In this document: piece after piece, positions 1 to 10,941 of the stretch
Position numbering within the stretch: position 1 is the first letter of the stretch
Layout: every line of letters begins with the position of its first letter
NCBI GenBank assembly: GCA_038501195.1
Contig: JBBPUQ010000006.1
Coordinates: 4,526,001-4,590,000, forward strand
DNA: 64,000 nt
Origin: Nemania diffusa
Lineage: Eukaryota; Ascomycota; Sordariomycetes; Xylariales; Xylariaceae
Reading direction: 5' to 3'
The notes under the pieces: generated by a model
The model's input: the letters and a program-made list of their open reading frames with translations, nothing else
Database searches by the model: none
What the model was told of the DNA's origin: nothing
Position numbers and translations under genes: made by a program

Positions 1-2472
1 ACGCCATAGATCACGCTGTGCAGGACAAAACCCCCCAGAACTTAACCAAGTACCGCCAGATCGAGGACTTCGCCCGCACGCACGGCGTCGACTTTTACCC
101 GCCAGGATTCGGAATCGGACACCAGGTCATGATCGAGGAGGGCTACGCCTGGCCCGGCACGCTGACCGTCGCATCCGACAGTCACAGTCCTATGTATGGG
201 GGTATAGGCGCATTAGTTCGTTACCTTTTCAAGTTTCTGTTCTATTGTAGCCGGTTCCAAATCCTAATTTGGTCTATAGGGAACTGCTATCGTCCGCAGT
301 GATGCTGCGAGCGTATGGGCAACCTCGCGGACATGGTGGCAGGTGCCCAATATTGCACGCGTCACTCGTATGTATATTTCTAGCCCATCTTTCCTCTTCT
401 GGGCCGTAGTCGTGCGTCTTCTGGTTATGGGGGCAAGTCTGGGAACGGTGATGTCGCAAGACCTGGGAGCTCATATTTTCCAGAGACGCTGCAGGAAAAA
501 AAGGAAGAAAGAATTACTGACCTCTGACGTGTAGTGACTGGTATCCTACCCCCTGGAGTCACTGGCAAGGACGTCATCGTCGCTCTCTGCGGTCTCTTTA
601 ACCAGGACGAAGTTCTGAACCACGCCATTGAATTCACCGGTTCCGAGCAGACACTCCAGAGTATCCCCATTGACGACCGCTTAACTATTTCGAACATGGT
701 AACGGAGTGGGGGGGTTTATCAGGTTGTCGCAATCGGCTCAAGGCAGTGAAGTGAAATTATACTAATCTACTACCTTGTAGGACTGTTCCCCATCGACGA
801 CGTGCTTATCTCGTGGTACCGAGCGAGGGCTACGACCGCTGCTATGCTCAATACGCCTACCGCAAGCCGCATTAATCATCAGCGAATCGATGAGCTCCTG
901 GAGAATAAATTAACTGCTGACCCAGGCGCTACTTTTGCCAAAGAACTCTACATCAACCTCTCCACTCTTTCGCCCTTCGTCGCCGGTCCTAATAGTGTCA
1001 AAGTCACTACACCAATTAAGGACCTCGAGCCTCAGGCTATCCCCTTGGACAAAGCCTACGTAAGTCTTCATCCGCTGGTTCGCCCTCCGATCTGGGCCTA
1101 CTGACCGTCGTTCATGCTTAAAGCTCGTCTCGTGTACCAACTCGCGAGCTTCTGATATCGCCGCCGCTGCTCGCGTTTTCCGGGAGGCTGCCAAAGATGG
1201 CAAGCCTGCTAAGATTGCCCCGCGTGTCAAATTTTACATTGCTGCGGCCTCTACTGCAGAGCAGCGCATTGCCGAAGCCGCCGGTGACTGGCAGGTACTC
1301 TTGGACTCCGGTGCCCAAACTCTCCCTGCTGGCTGTGGGCCCTGTATAGGTATGAAATCTTCGCCCACTTTTAAATACAGGTATATACAGATCCTAATTA
1401 AATCGCAGGTTTAGGAACGGTTCGTCTCCCACTAATAGCTCAGTTGGCTTCGCGTTAACATTTTGCGCAAAGGGTCTCCTGGAGCCGGGTGAGGTTGGCG
1501 TGAGCGCCAGCAATAGGAATTTCAAGGGCCGTAGTATGTATGCCCTGAACTTGCTGGGAGAGAAATGTACTGATTCGATACGCTTCAGTGGGCTCTACCG
1601 AGGCCAAAGCCTATCTTGCGAGTCCCGAAATTGTGGCCGCTAGTGCCCTTGAGGGCAAGATTGCCGGCCCCAACTGGTACCAGAAACCGGAGGGTGTTGA
1701 GAAGGTTATCATTGGCGAGGGAAGCGGTGACCATGTCGCTGACAAGGCGCTCTCCATTGAAAATGCCCTCGATAAGCTTATTGCCGAGGCTGAGAGCAGA
1801 ATTACTGCCGCCGAAAGCGAGAGTATACCTCAGGAGAATCCTGAGCAGCCACCCAACCCTTCTACCACGACCACCACCGTCGAAGAAAGCTTGACCGAAC
1901 TTCTCCCTGGCTTCCCCGAGAAGATTGAGGGGGAGATTGTTTTCTGTCCCGATGATAATATTAACACGGATTTGGTATATCCAGGAAAGTATACTTATCA
2001 AGATGACATTAGCACAGAGCGAATGGCGGAGGTGTGCATGGAGAACTACGATCCAGCGTTCCGCACGGCCGCGAGACCTGGCGACATTCTCGTCAGCGGT
2101 TTCAATTTCGGCTCGGGTTCGTCCCGCGAACAGGCCGCCACTGCCATCCTAGCCAAGCAGATCCCCCTTGTCGTGGCCGGCAGCTTTAGCAACATCTTCA
2201 GCCGCAACTCGATCAACAACGGCCTTTTGAACGTGGAAATGCCCCGTCTCGTCCAGCGTCTCCGCGACGCCTTCAAGGACGACAAGGAAAAGCCCCTCAC
2301 ACGCCGCACGGGCTGGAGGCTCGCTTGGGACGTCCGCCGTTCGAAAGTCGTCATTACCGAGAAGGGCGGGGCTACGTGGGAACAGAAGGTCGGCGAACTT
2401 TCGCCTAACGTGCAGGAAATCATTGCGTGCGGTGGGCTCGAAAATTGGGTCAAGTCCGAGATCAAGGCTTGA
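1..2472 (+). CDS. lys4: Homoaconitase, mitochondrial (3' part; 5' end outside window)
   Basis: Homoaconitase hydrates homoaconitate to homoisocitrate in the alpha-aminoadipate pathway of lysine synthesis, in the mitochondrial matrix. Inferred exons: 1-215, 280-367, 535-723, 782-1059, 1124-1349, 1409-1419, 1473-1533, 1589-2472. The joined frame gives about 649 residues, so roughly the first 120-130 residues lie off the window (family length about 770, from memory). Visible family marks are ASDSHS near the start, the 4Fe-4S ligand motifs SCTNSR (exon 5) and GCGPCIG (end of exon 5), NFKGRMGS across the last intron, and the swivel-domain motif [10 protein letters not shown] in the last exon. Every junction keeps phase and restores conserved protein. 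Exon 6 is only 11 nt. A Pro/Thr-rich linker ([16 protein letters not shown]) separates the aconitase core from the swivel domain. It is convergent with the helicase gene downstream. The family is distinguished from ordinary aconitase by overall similarity; I am confident. Confidence 0.95.
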
Positions 2473-3276
2473 TGAATAGGGGAACTATGGTTTACGACTG
2501 GCAGTAGATATCCTTCTTCGTTGTGCCGTTTAAGGCATCCTGGTGTTCTCGTGTACGGTTAGAATTGTGATTCGCGCTATAAAGGGAGGAAAAGGAGAGG
2601 AGGTTCGCATTCTTGGTCTGGTTGGGGAGGATCTGAGGTACTGGGTCGACTAGGTAGCGGAGTCGACAGAGGCTGGAATGATTCGCCTCGAGCTCAACGA
2701 GGATCTGAAGAAGCTCGTCGAATTTCGTATTGAGGTTTCGAACGGCAAAGTTTAAAATAGTGTTGGATAACAAATCCGATGGTTGCGAAACGGTTGAGTC
2801 AATGCTATTGTTTTTAGCGAACGTGATCCTGAGACCGAGCGTGATTGTTTAGTATTATGTTCATGAGCTAGTTCACGCTTTGGTTTTATATACGAGGTTC
2901 GTAACACTTAAAATCTATTTGTGAGACGCTTGCCCCACGAAATGAGTTTTAGGATTTAAGGATTGAAACCGATTTTCTCTTGTTGTTACTTTTAATGCTC
3001 CATTGTAAAAGAGTAAGCCATCGTTGCGATGCAGGCAATTAGAACCTTTGCATAGTTATAAACACGGGATGAAGTTTGAATCATCAAATGCATTTTTAAT
3101 CTTTTGAATTATTTAGCTTGCGACTTGCATGATGCAATACATCGTTAACTAGCTCATGATCATCTGTTGTTAACTACCTAGGTATATAATAGATATATAG
3201 CCAGGCAATTAGTTGAGCTACGATATTCATGATATTCCGATAAAATCGTATCATTCTCCTCCCCACTAAAGGACGT
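2473..3276. other. Convergent intergenic region between homoaconitase and SKI2
   Basis: About 800 bases that hold the 3' ends of two convergent genes. The sequence becomes A/T-richer from about 2800. A 93-codon antisense frame at 2492-2773 has no recognisable domain and sits in the likely homoaconitase 3' UTR, so I do not call it. No RNA gene, repeat or clear terminator is visible. Confidence 0.6.
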
Positions 3277-6200
3277 CTACATGTACAAGCTCGCGACGGC
3301 CGTGATGTCCCTCTTGATCATCTCCTGCGCCGTCTGCATCTTCTGGTACAGCTCCGGGTCGCCGATGATGCGCGCCGCGTTCTTAACCTCGCGGCAGGTC
3401 TCGTCGAGCCGCGTGATGGTGCGCACGATGGTGCCCTCGAGCACGTCGGTGAGGTCGGTGATGTTCTTGAAGCTCATGCCGCGCGCCCACTCGTACACGA
3501 CCTCCATGAGCCCGAAGCGCGGCCGCGACACGAAGTCGTTGCTGTCCTCGGCGCTCTGGATCACCTGCCGCTCCGTCTGCACCGTGTTCACCTTCTCGCT
3601 GATCTCGATGATCGTCTTCATGCCCCGCTCGAGGTTGCCCGTGAGGTTCGGCACCGAGTCCGTCTTCTCCTGGAAGACGAAGGCCGAGAGCAGCGCGGCG
3701 ATCTCGGCGGGCTCGTAGTCGGCGAGCACGTTGTCGAGGATGAGCTCGGTGAGGACGAGTTCGTCTGCGGAGTGGATCTCGCAGGCCACTTTGCCCTTGA
3801 GCTGGATGCGACTGTCGGCGTCGACGAAGGAGAGGTCTTTGAGGACCTCGATGCGTTGTTCATAATCGGGGAGAAGTTGGAGGTTTTGATCCGAGAGAGC
3901 TTGGCGCAAGGAAGATATGTGTTCTTTGATGAGCCACTGGTCATGACACATGGCAAACTGCGATAAGGTTAGTTACCTATTGCATTTCGTTGCTGGCGAG
4001 GAAGAGAAAGTCAGGGTTTGCTATACAGACAAACCACCGGACGCGATCTAAACGCATAAGGAAAGTGTAGAAGACTTACGTGCTTTACGAACTTGGGACA
4101 CTGCATGTTCCCTGTCTTTGCGATATTCACAGCCTCTTGCTGGCGTTTTGCCATGATTTCCTGCAAGTTCAAGCTCTTGATCTTCGAGAAGCTTACTTCG
4201 TCCCAAATCTCCGACTCCCAGCTCTTACAGATCTTTAACATCTTCTCTTTGGCTTTCGCCCTACTATCGCCACCCTGGAAGAATTCGGGAATGATACCAT
4301 CGACAAGCGTTGTGGTAAGACACTCAACATCGCTCAGGGGCACGTGGAGTGTTTTAGCCACGATATTCCTCTTCTGCTGAGGCAACGCCTTGAGAAGCGG
4401 TCTGAAGCCCTTGACAAACGGAAGTAGGTCGGACGAGTCTCGGGTCTCCCGCCCCGTCTTGATCTCAAATACGTGGACCGTCGGTTGACCACCTGATACC
4501 TTGGTACCAACCCCTTCATTGAGGAGGATACCAGGAGTCCGCACACCCTCCTTATTCCAGACAATCAAGCGCTTCTGGGAAAATAATTTCTTGCCGATAG
4601 GTATACCCATCAGACCCTTATATAACTCCTGTGTTAGCTGTTTATAATTCATAGCGGCCTGGTGACATTGATCCATGGCCACGTCGCAGATAGAACAGGG
4701 TTCCCGCTTGATCTTGGCGAGATCTGCTTCAGACAGCTTCACGGCCTTCTCGTGCTCTGGTAGTAGTTGCTGGGTGGCATGCTCGGAGAAGCTGCGCTTA
4801 ATCATCTCTTCAATCTTCAGTGCCTCTACTCGCAGCAAATTAAGGATCATGTTATAGGTTAATCTGAACTGAGACCGCAGCTTACTCGGCGGGTCCAGGA
4901 TCATCTTCTGAAGATCAACTACGGGAGGCGCCTGGTCGCCACCTCCGGGAGGGACAATGATGACGGACCCAACAGGATCAAGTCCACGGCGACCTGCTCT
5001 GCCTGCCATCTGAGTATACTCGCCCGGAAGTAGGTTTCGGAAAGAGTGGCCATCGTGTTTTCGATAACCTGAAAAGACAACGGTCCTCGTCGGAAGATTC
5101 AAGCCCATAGCAAAGGTCTCGGTTGCGAAGAGCACCTTGACCAGCGTCTGCGCGAAGAGGATCTCGACAATTTCCTTGACAATGGGTAGGAGTCCACCAT
5201 GATGCACGGCGATTCCGCGGCTCAGAAGCTCCCGCATACGGATAATTTGGGGCAGGACTCTGTCCTCTGGGCGTAGCCGTGCGATAGACTTTTGTATGAT
5301 CATATGGATGTGACTCTTTTCTTGCGCAGTGGAGAAATCTTGGTTGCTGAGGGCATCTGCATTCTCCTCGCATCTTTTCTTGGAGAAGACGAAAATGCAG
5401 GCAGGCAGGAGGCTCTGCTTCTTTAAGAACTGAACGAGGTGAACCCATAGGTTCTTGTCTTGCGCGACAGAGGTGAATCCACCTGGTCTCCCTGCGCGAC
5501 CCATGTGACCGGGTGCATGGCCAGCCCGAGGAGGGCCACCACCTCTACCTCGCTGCTGGCCACCACCGCCACCACGCTGTCCACCGCGCTGTGCTTGGTT
5601 TCCGCCACGGCCGCCACCACCTCTCTGGCTACCTCGTTGCTGATTGCCCCCGCCGCGAGCAGCAGCCGGGGGAGGGAGGGCCTTGTCCTTACCACGCATG
5701 GCTTGATCGGCTTCCTTCCAGCCCTTTTCGACAAACTTCTTTTGGTGGTCTACAATTTTATGTATATTCTTACCGGCCCAAAGATAGTGTTCGAGAGGCA
5801 CGGGCCGCTTAGGAGTAGAGATCACATAGATATCCTTCTGCTTCGTCCGCCCTACCCAGGAAGCAAATTCGTACGTGTTCGGTACTGTCGCCGATAACAG
5901 GATGAGGGTCACATGCTCAGGCAGCATGATGATGACTTCTTCCCAAACCACACCGCGCTCGAAGTCATTGACATAATGCACCTCGTCGAAAATCACGAAT
6001 TCGACGTCACGGATCAAGTCGGCGCCCCTGTAGAGCATGCTGCGCAGAATCTCGGTCGTCATGATCAGACAACTCGCCTCGGGGTTGATCTGGACATCGC
6101 CGGTCAAGATGCCGACTTCGTCAAAAGTCTCCCGGAAGTCTCTGAACTTCTGGTTGCTCAGGGCTTTGATGGGCGACGTGTAGATGGCCTTGGTCATGTG

Positions 6201-7280
6201 ACGTGCGGCCAAGGCGATGGCGTATTCGGCCACGACGGTCTTGCCGGCGGAGGTATGGGCGGCGACAAAGACGGAATCCCCGTTCTCCAGATGGTAGACG
6301 GCCTCCTTCTGGAAGGTATCGAGCTCAAAGGGCCATTCTCTCGCCATGTCGGGCACGAGCTCTCGGAAATTGGGGATGTCTCGGTTGATATCGACCATGT
6401 GCGCCCACTCGCGGCCGGCCTTCCTCGCGCTCGACGCGGCTAGGTTCGCATGGGGCTCGAGGGCGGGAAACTCTACGGGTAGGAGGGCGTCGATGTCTTC
6501 GTCTTCGTCGTCGTCGTTCAGCTCGTCTTCGATGCCGTCGGGGGTGTTAACGTGGCCGTTGACTTCCTCGTCTTTCTCCGGGCTGTCCTCTGGTTCCCGA
6601 TCCAGCTCGGCCTCGATAGCCTTGGCCTCCTTCTCGTTCACGGTAGACTTCTTCTTGCTGAAATCAATGCCTCGGTTGAGACCGGGAGCTACCTCGAGGA
6701 GACTACCCTCGGCACCGAGCTTGATAATACGCTCGAGCTTGTTCTTGGTCCCATCGTTAGCTGCAGTGGTAGCAGTGGAGCGCAGGAGCTGTTCCTCGAC
6801 GGCCGCCGTAGCCTCAACACCTTCGAGGCCGCCGGGGGCGAAAGGAAAGAAGCCGGCTGCGCCTCGCACAAAGTCGGCGCGACCTCCGGGCTTGCGCGTG
6901 AGGGATGTCGAGTTCTTGGCGGTGGCGCTGTTGGCGGGCACGGTGACATTCTTGTAGCCGGTAACCCGGCCCTCCAAGCCCTGCCGCTGGAAGCGCGTGA
7001 CGGTGCGTGTCTGGGTGGGCGCAATGCGGAAGAGCTCGGTGAGGTCGGGCGGGCTGTCCCATCGCTGCTGCAGGCGGTTAAGCCACTCGGCGGAGAAGGT
7101 GTTGGAGGGCGTGAGGTACTTCTTTTCGAGCTCGGCCTTGAGGTCGAGGGGGTCTTGCTTTGCGCGCTTCCTCGGTCTCTGCTGGAACAAGATGTCATCG
7201 ATGTTGAAGTCGTCGGCGGGATCGACGAGATGGAGCTTTTGCATCGCTTCAACAAGGCCTGGGCCGTCCGTGGACGCCAT
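3277..7280 (-). CDS. SKI2: Ski2-type DExH RNA helicase (SKI complex)
   Basis: This is the helicase subunit of the cytoplasmic SKI complex, which feeds mRNA 3'-to-5' into the exosome. Two exons: 7280-4080 and 3957-3277, joined in phase at a 122-nt intron (donor GTAAG, acceptor GCAG). The product is 1293 residues, close to yeast Ski2. Seen in order: acidic N-terminal region (about 225-265), Q-motif region WPFELDTFQKEA (about 316), Walker A AAHTSAGKT (about 340), DEVH (about 432), SAT (about 463), an RGG-rich insertion (about 541-600), then RecA2 with HHGGLLP and the motif VI run AGRAGRRG, an arch region, and a C-terminal helical domain in exon 2 (ending VASLYM). The phrase FQKEAVYHLENGDSVFVAAH is Ski2-like rather than Mtr4-like. 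The start ATG at 7280 opens MASTDGPGLVEAM. It is transcribed in the same direction as the CSM3 gene upstream, 515 bp away. Confidence 0.93.
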
Positions 7281-7795
7281 GGCTGGAAGCTGTGATAGTG
7301 AGCACGATTGAATAATCTGGGCTAATACGTATCGTTCATGGATGTGGTTTGACGAGGGTATTGGAGAGAGGTATTAGAGGTATCGGTAGATGTCGGCGAT
7401 TTGACAGCTCTATCAGGTATCTATCTACTTACCTGGTTGAGCTAAAGAAAGGTACGGGTATCTTAGCGCCGTTTGCATAGAAGCAGCAGTAAAACACAGC
7501 CCTACCCCGCTAAACACGTCATAACAGCCCTACAAGACCCACCTTCTCCCCTCAGCTCAAGCCTATAAATCAAGCCTTGTCGCGTGAAGCTGAGACTTAC
7601 AAGGTGCTTACTTCAATACCATACCAAGGGAATGAATACTATGTAGAATAGACACCAAATCGAATTTATTTTCGGGTTTCCAAGAGTCATGAATCGTCAT
7701 AAATGCTAGCAGCCGCCTGCCCCCTTAACCAACAACGCCAAGCAACGCTTTTATAAACAGCGGTAGAATACCCCCCAACCTATATATACACACCA
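7281..7795. other. Intergenic region between CSM3 3' end and SKI2 5' end
   Basis: About 515 bases holding the SKI2 promoter and 5' UTR (minus strand) and the CSM3 3' UTR. It contains short T/C-rich stretches but no convincing TATA box, repeat or RNA gene. Confidence 0.5.
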
Positions 7796-9070
7796 TCACC
7801 ATAGCCCTTCCATCTCTGCCATGGCTGCCTCGGCATCCTCGTCCACTTCATGAGCTGAGGGCTCACCTCCGTTCGTATTTACAGCGCTAGGCCCTTGCGA
7901 TGGTGGTTTCTTCGCCATTGAACCCTCCGCTTCGGCCTCAGCCATGAGTGCATCCAGATCGTCTTCTTCGTCCTCTATCACAGCTTTGGTCGGGGGCCTG
8001 CCGTTCGCTGGTTTTGCGGGTTTCTTAGCAGACGATTCAGCTTCCGCTTCTGCCATGAGTGCATCCATGTCATCGTCATCTCCTTGTTCGCCGTGACTTG
8101 TCTGCACTCTCTGCACCGCCGTCTTGCCATTGCCAAAGAGCGAAGCCGTGGTTGTTGTTCGCTGTGCTTCCTCTTCCGCCATTAGGGCATCTAGGTCATC
8201 CTCATCGGGCTCGCCATCAGCTTGAGCGGTTCCACCACCGCCAAACATCGACGACGAAGCCGGTGCCGTCGTCGTCGTCGGGCGCCTAGGGCTTGCATTG
8301 TATATATCGTCATCGGCAAATGGATCGTCTCCGGCAGGCGTCCTGGCGCGCTTGTCAACGCTGTTCTGGAATATGGGAGCGATTCTGGCGGGGAATATGG
8401 CCGGGTCTCGTTCCTCCGGCTGATTCGAGTCGCCGAAGAGGTCGTCGTCGCCGTCTTGTAACTCGCCGGCGGCTCTTGGCCTGCCTTCATCGATCCACTG
8501 TATGCGTTTTAATCGTAGCTGGTTCTTGTGGCCTGCCTTCTCTACCATGCTGAGTGCGTCGAGGAATTTGGCCTTGGGGAAGAGATCGTCTAGCCAGAGC
8601 TGGTAAAATGATAACAGGCGTGCAGTGTCCGAGAACTATGGATTGCGCTGTGAGTATAGTACAGTACACGACTTGCGAAACGTCGATAGCACACCTCCAA
8701 GGAAGGAATGGTAGATAGTAGATGGAGTGCAGTCACATGGATGCATGCATACCTCGTGCCCTTTGCCCTTGAAGTGTAGACTCCGCGCCTTGGCTCGTAG
8801 TTTGGGTATTCCATTGTCCGATAGCAGTCGGGTCTCGTCGAGCTTGACTCGTGGTACCCTTGGTTTCTTGCTGACAGAGACGGCTTCGTCAATGCCGAGA
8901 CCACTGGCATCTTTCCGCTTCTTCGACTGTGTCTCTGTGCTCCCGTTGTTCTTGGCGGCCTCGTCTCCGGAGTCGGCAAATGGGTCATCGTCGTCGACAT
9001 CGTAGTTGTCGATATCGTTGGCAGGTCTCGTGGGAGGTTTGGATGGCCTCGATACCAGTCGTGAAGTCAT
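7796..9070 (-). CDS. CSM3: Csm3/Swi3/TIPIN replication fork protection protein
   Basis: Nuclear partner of Tof1/Swi1 (Timeless) in the fork protection complex, which stabilises stalled forks and supports checkpoint signalling. Two exons, 9070-8753 and 8635-7796, give 385 residues. The intron (donor GTATGC, acceptor ATAG) interrupts the conserved Swi3 domain, which reads [17 protein letters not shown] then [20 protein letters not shown] across the junction (about residues 90-135). The N-terminus is acidic and basic in turns ([12 protein letters not shown], then KKRK). The C-terminal half is low-complexity and acidic with recurrent [17 protein letters not shown] blocks and a second DDPFAD motif. 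The domain assignment is strong; the role is taken from yeast and vertebrate homologues. An MCB-like site lies upstream (9218). Confidence 0.92.
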
Positions 9071-9531
9071 TTTGAATGTGTAGGGAGAGCTGTCTTGCGT
9101 TGCACCGCTTAACGCGCTGTATTGGGTTTCGGTTCGGATTACAGGTGGAGGGGGAATTGTAGTGGTGATAGTGCTGTGTGCCTTTATTGTAGATTTGTAT
9201 TCTATCCTGTATCTAAGACGCGTCTGATCACTCAGAAGCGCGTCTAAGTGGAATTGGTGGGGGAGATTTCTTTTCCCGCCCGCTAGTGATATATATTAGT
9301 GGGGCTATACAAATACGGCAGGTTACCCTGTCACTAAGAGGTGGTCAATGCTTTAGCCTTCTCCCTGTGCATGTGGGGTTCAAGGTTAGTTCGATACCAG
9401 CTGTCGGACAGCCGAAGACCAGCCGCTTACCTTAGACATCTTCTCATTGGCACCTCGCGATCTGAAGCTCAAGATCCCGATCCCATGATAGCAATCGGAG
9501 CTGTTGGGCAGCGCAATTGACTCGGAACAAT
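9071..9531. promoter_or_regulatory. Divergent promoter between CSM3 (-) and complex I 20.9 kDa gene (+)
   Basis: The 461 bases between two divergently transcribed genes must hold both promoters and 5' UTRs. A pair of related motifs, ACGCGT at 9218-9223 and GCGCGT at 9238-9243, lies about 150-175 bp upstream of the CSM3 start. No TATA box is obvious on either side. Confidence 0.55.
9218..9243. promoter_or_regulatory. MCB-like (MluI cell-cycle box) site and near-copy
   Basis: ACGCGT at 9218-9223 is the core of the MBF/DSC1 binding site that drives G1/S transcription of replication genes in yeasts. A variant, GCGCGT, follows 20 bp later in a similar context (aagacgcgtct and gaagcgcgtcta). The match is seen in the sequence; binding is inferred from the gene being a replication factor. 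Confidence 0.4.
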
Positions 9532-10409
9532 ATGGCCACCACTCCCCGACAGACCTATCTTCCTAGCAAGGTCGTCAAGACCGACTATCCTGTAAGTATT
9601 GCTGCCCTCTTCGTCTTTCCTAGACCAATTCGCCTCGAGTAGTTTATGGTAACATGCTAATCTCGCTCGCTCGCTCTTTAGCTCATAGACAATGACCCGT
9701 ATGTAGATAGCTCCATGTCGAACCCGAACGCCGATGGCACACATGCAAGCATATGCACGAGCATACACATACTCTCTCTTGCCACGTCTACCACACGTAT
9801 CAGTACGATCTTTCCGAAGGCTGACATAGGAAAACCCCTCCCTCATCGATAGGCATTTCAAGAGGGTTGTAGGCTATGCCCGAACATCAGACTACATACA
9901 CGGCGTGACAGCCGCCGCCTCCGGCCCGGGTCTCCTATGGGCCATGGAGCGGCTCGCCCCCTCGCACGCCGGCCGCGGAGGTTTTGCCCAGGCCATGCGC
10001 ATCACCGGCGTCGTCGGCTTCTGTGGCGGTTTCCTATACTTTTACCAACGGTCCATCTGTGCGTACCATGTCTTCTTTTCCCCCAAAAAGGTAAACTCGA
10101 GGGCTGATAGTTACGCTCTCTCTCGCTCTTGCAGTAAGATTCTACGGCATGTCGGAGAACGCGCGCGAGATCGACCTCGACATGAAGGAGATGGTGGCCA
10201 AGGTCAAGGCCGGCGAGCCCCTGTACGGCGAGAGCACGTTGACGCCACACATGCAGGGCGTGGCCGCTAGACAGTCCCGTTACTCGGCCCTCTTCACGTC
10301 GGTTATCCCCTGGTTCAACTTCGTCAATCATAGCCAGCACGGCGTGGATACCGCCAAGTACTACCGAGCTGCCGAGCAGGAACTCGAGGCTGAGAGGTTG
10401 GGTAAATGA
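9532..10409 (+). CDS. nuo20.9: NADH:ubiquinone oxidoreductase 20.9 kDa subunit (complex I accessory, NUXM family)
   Basis: Accessory membrane subunit of fungal mitochondrial complex I. Four exons: 9532-9591, 9682-9698, 9853-10058, 10135-10409, giving 185 residues, close to the Neurospora 20.9 kDa subunit. Conserved blocks are IDNDPHF (assembled across exons 2 and 3), VVGYARTSDYIHG, two hydrophobic helices (about residues 45-60 and 73-93, the second reading VVGFCGGFLYFYQRS), LRFYGMSENAREID across the last intron, and WFNFVNHSQHGVDTAKYY near the C-terminus. Exon 2 is only 17 nt. It starts at the ATG opening MATTPRQTYLPSK. It is divergent from CSM3. Identity rests on remembered similarity to the Neurospora protein; confidence is high. 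Confidence 0.9.
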
Positions 10410-10941
10410 AGAGGGCATAGCGGAATATATCGATGCAAGCAAAGGAAGGGGGAAGACGGGACGCTAGATGAAGAAGGGGTTAACATGGACGATTGACTTG
10501 GTCGAGGGGCATCGCATGCCGTGTATGCCGTGTACATAAAATAGATCAAACCAGTCAATGCGTTATGGAGGACGGACGGGTGGCAGGGTCGAGGAATGAA
10601 TGAGAGACCATCGGATGGGAAGACATCAGAATCTACATCTAGACGTGTGCAAGTGCAAAGTGCACGTGCGAATCCAAATTCTCTTCTGTCGTTCATTTCG
10701 TTGATGGCGTTTCTCGTGTGTTCATTCAAAGTAATCGAGTAGCGATTCATACAAGAATTCACTCGCTAACCTATATACTATGCAGAATATTTCATGTCCT
10801 ATGTCCGACACCAGGGCTCTCATCCCAGCAACAAGTACATTGCTTCTCCTCACCAACCCCCGCTTGACAAGACGATAACTAAGGTCATGATCCCTTAACC
10901 CAGTAATTCATTAATCTCCCTCCAATATGAGTCAAGTGAGA
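10410..10941. other. Convergent intergenic region
   Basis: About 530 bases of 3' sequence shared by the complex I gene (+) and the Zn2Cys6 gene (-). I see no further gene, repeat or RNA. Frames on the minus strand here are shadows without domains. Confidence 0.6.

Noticed and set aside
2492..2773. 93-codon frame antisense to the homoaconitase 3' region
   Set aside because: No domain, no partner exon, and it lies in likely 3' UTR; Leu/Asn-rich chance frame is more likely.
6552..7295. 247-codon plus-strand frame opposite SKI2
   Set aside because: Mirror frame of the acidic, GC-rich N-terminal coding region of the helicase; no domain content.
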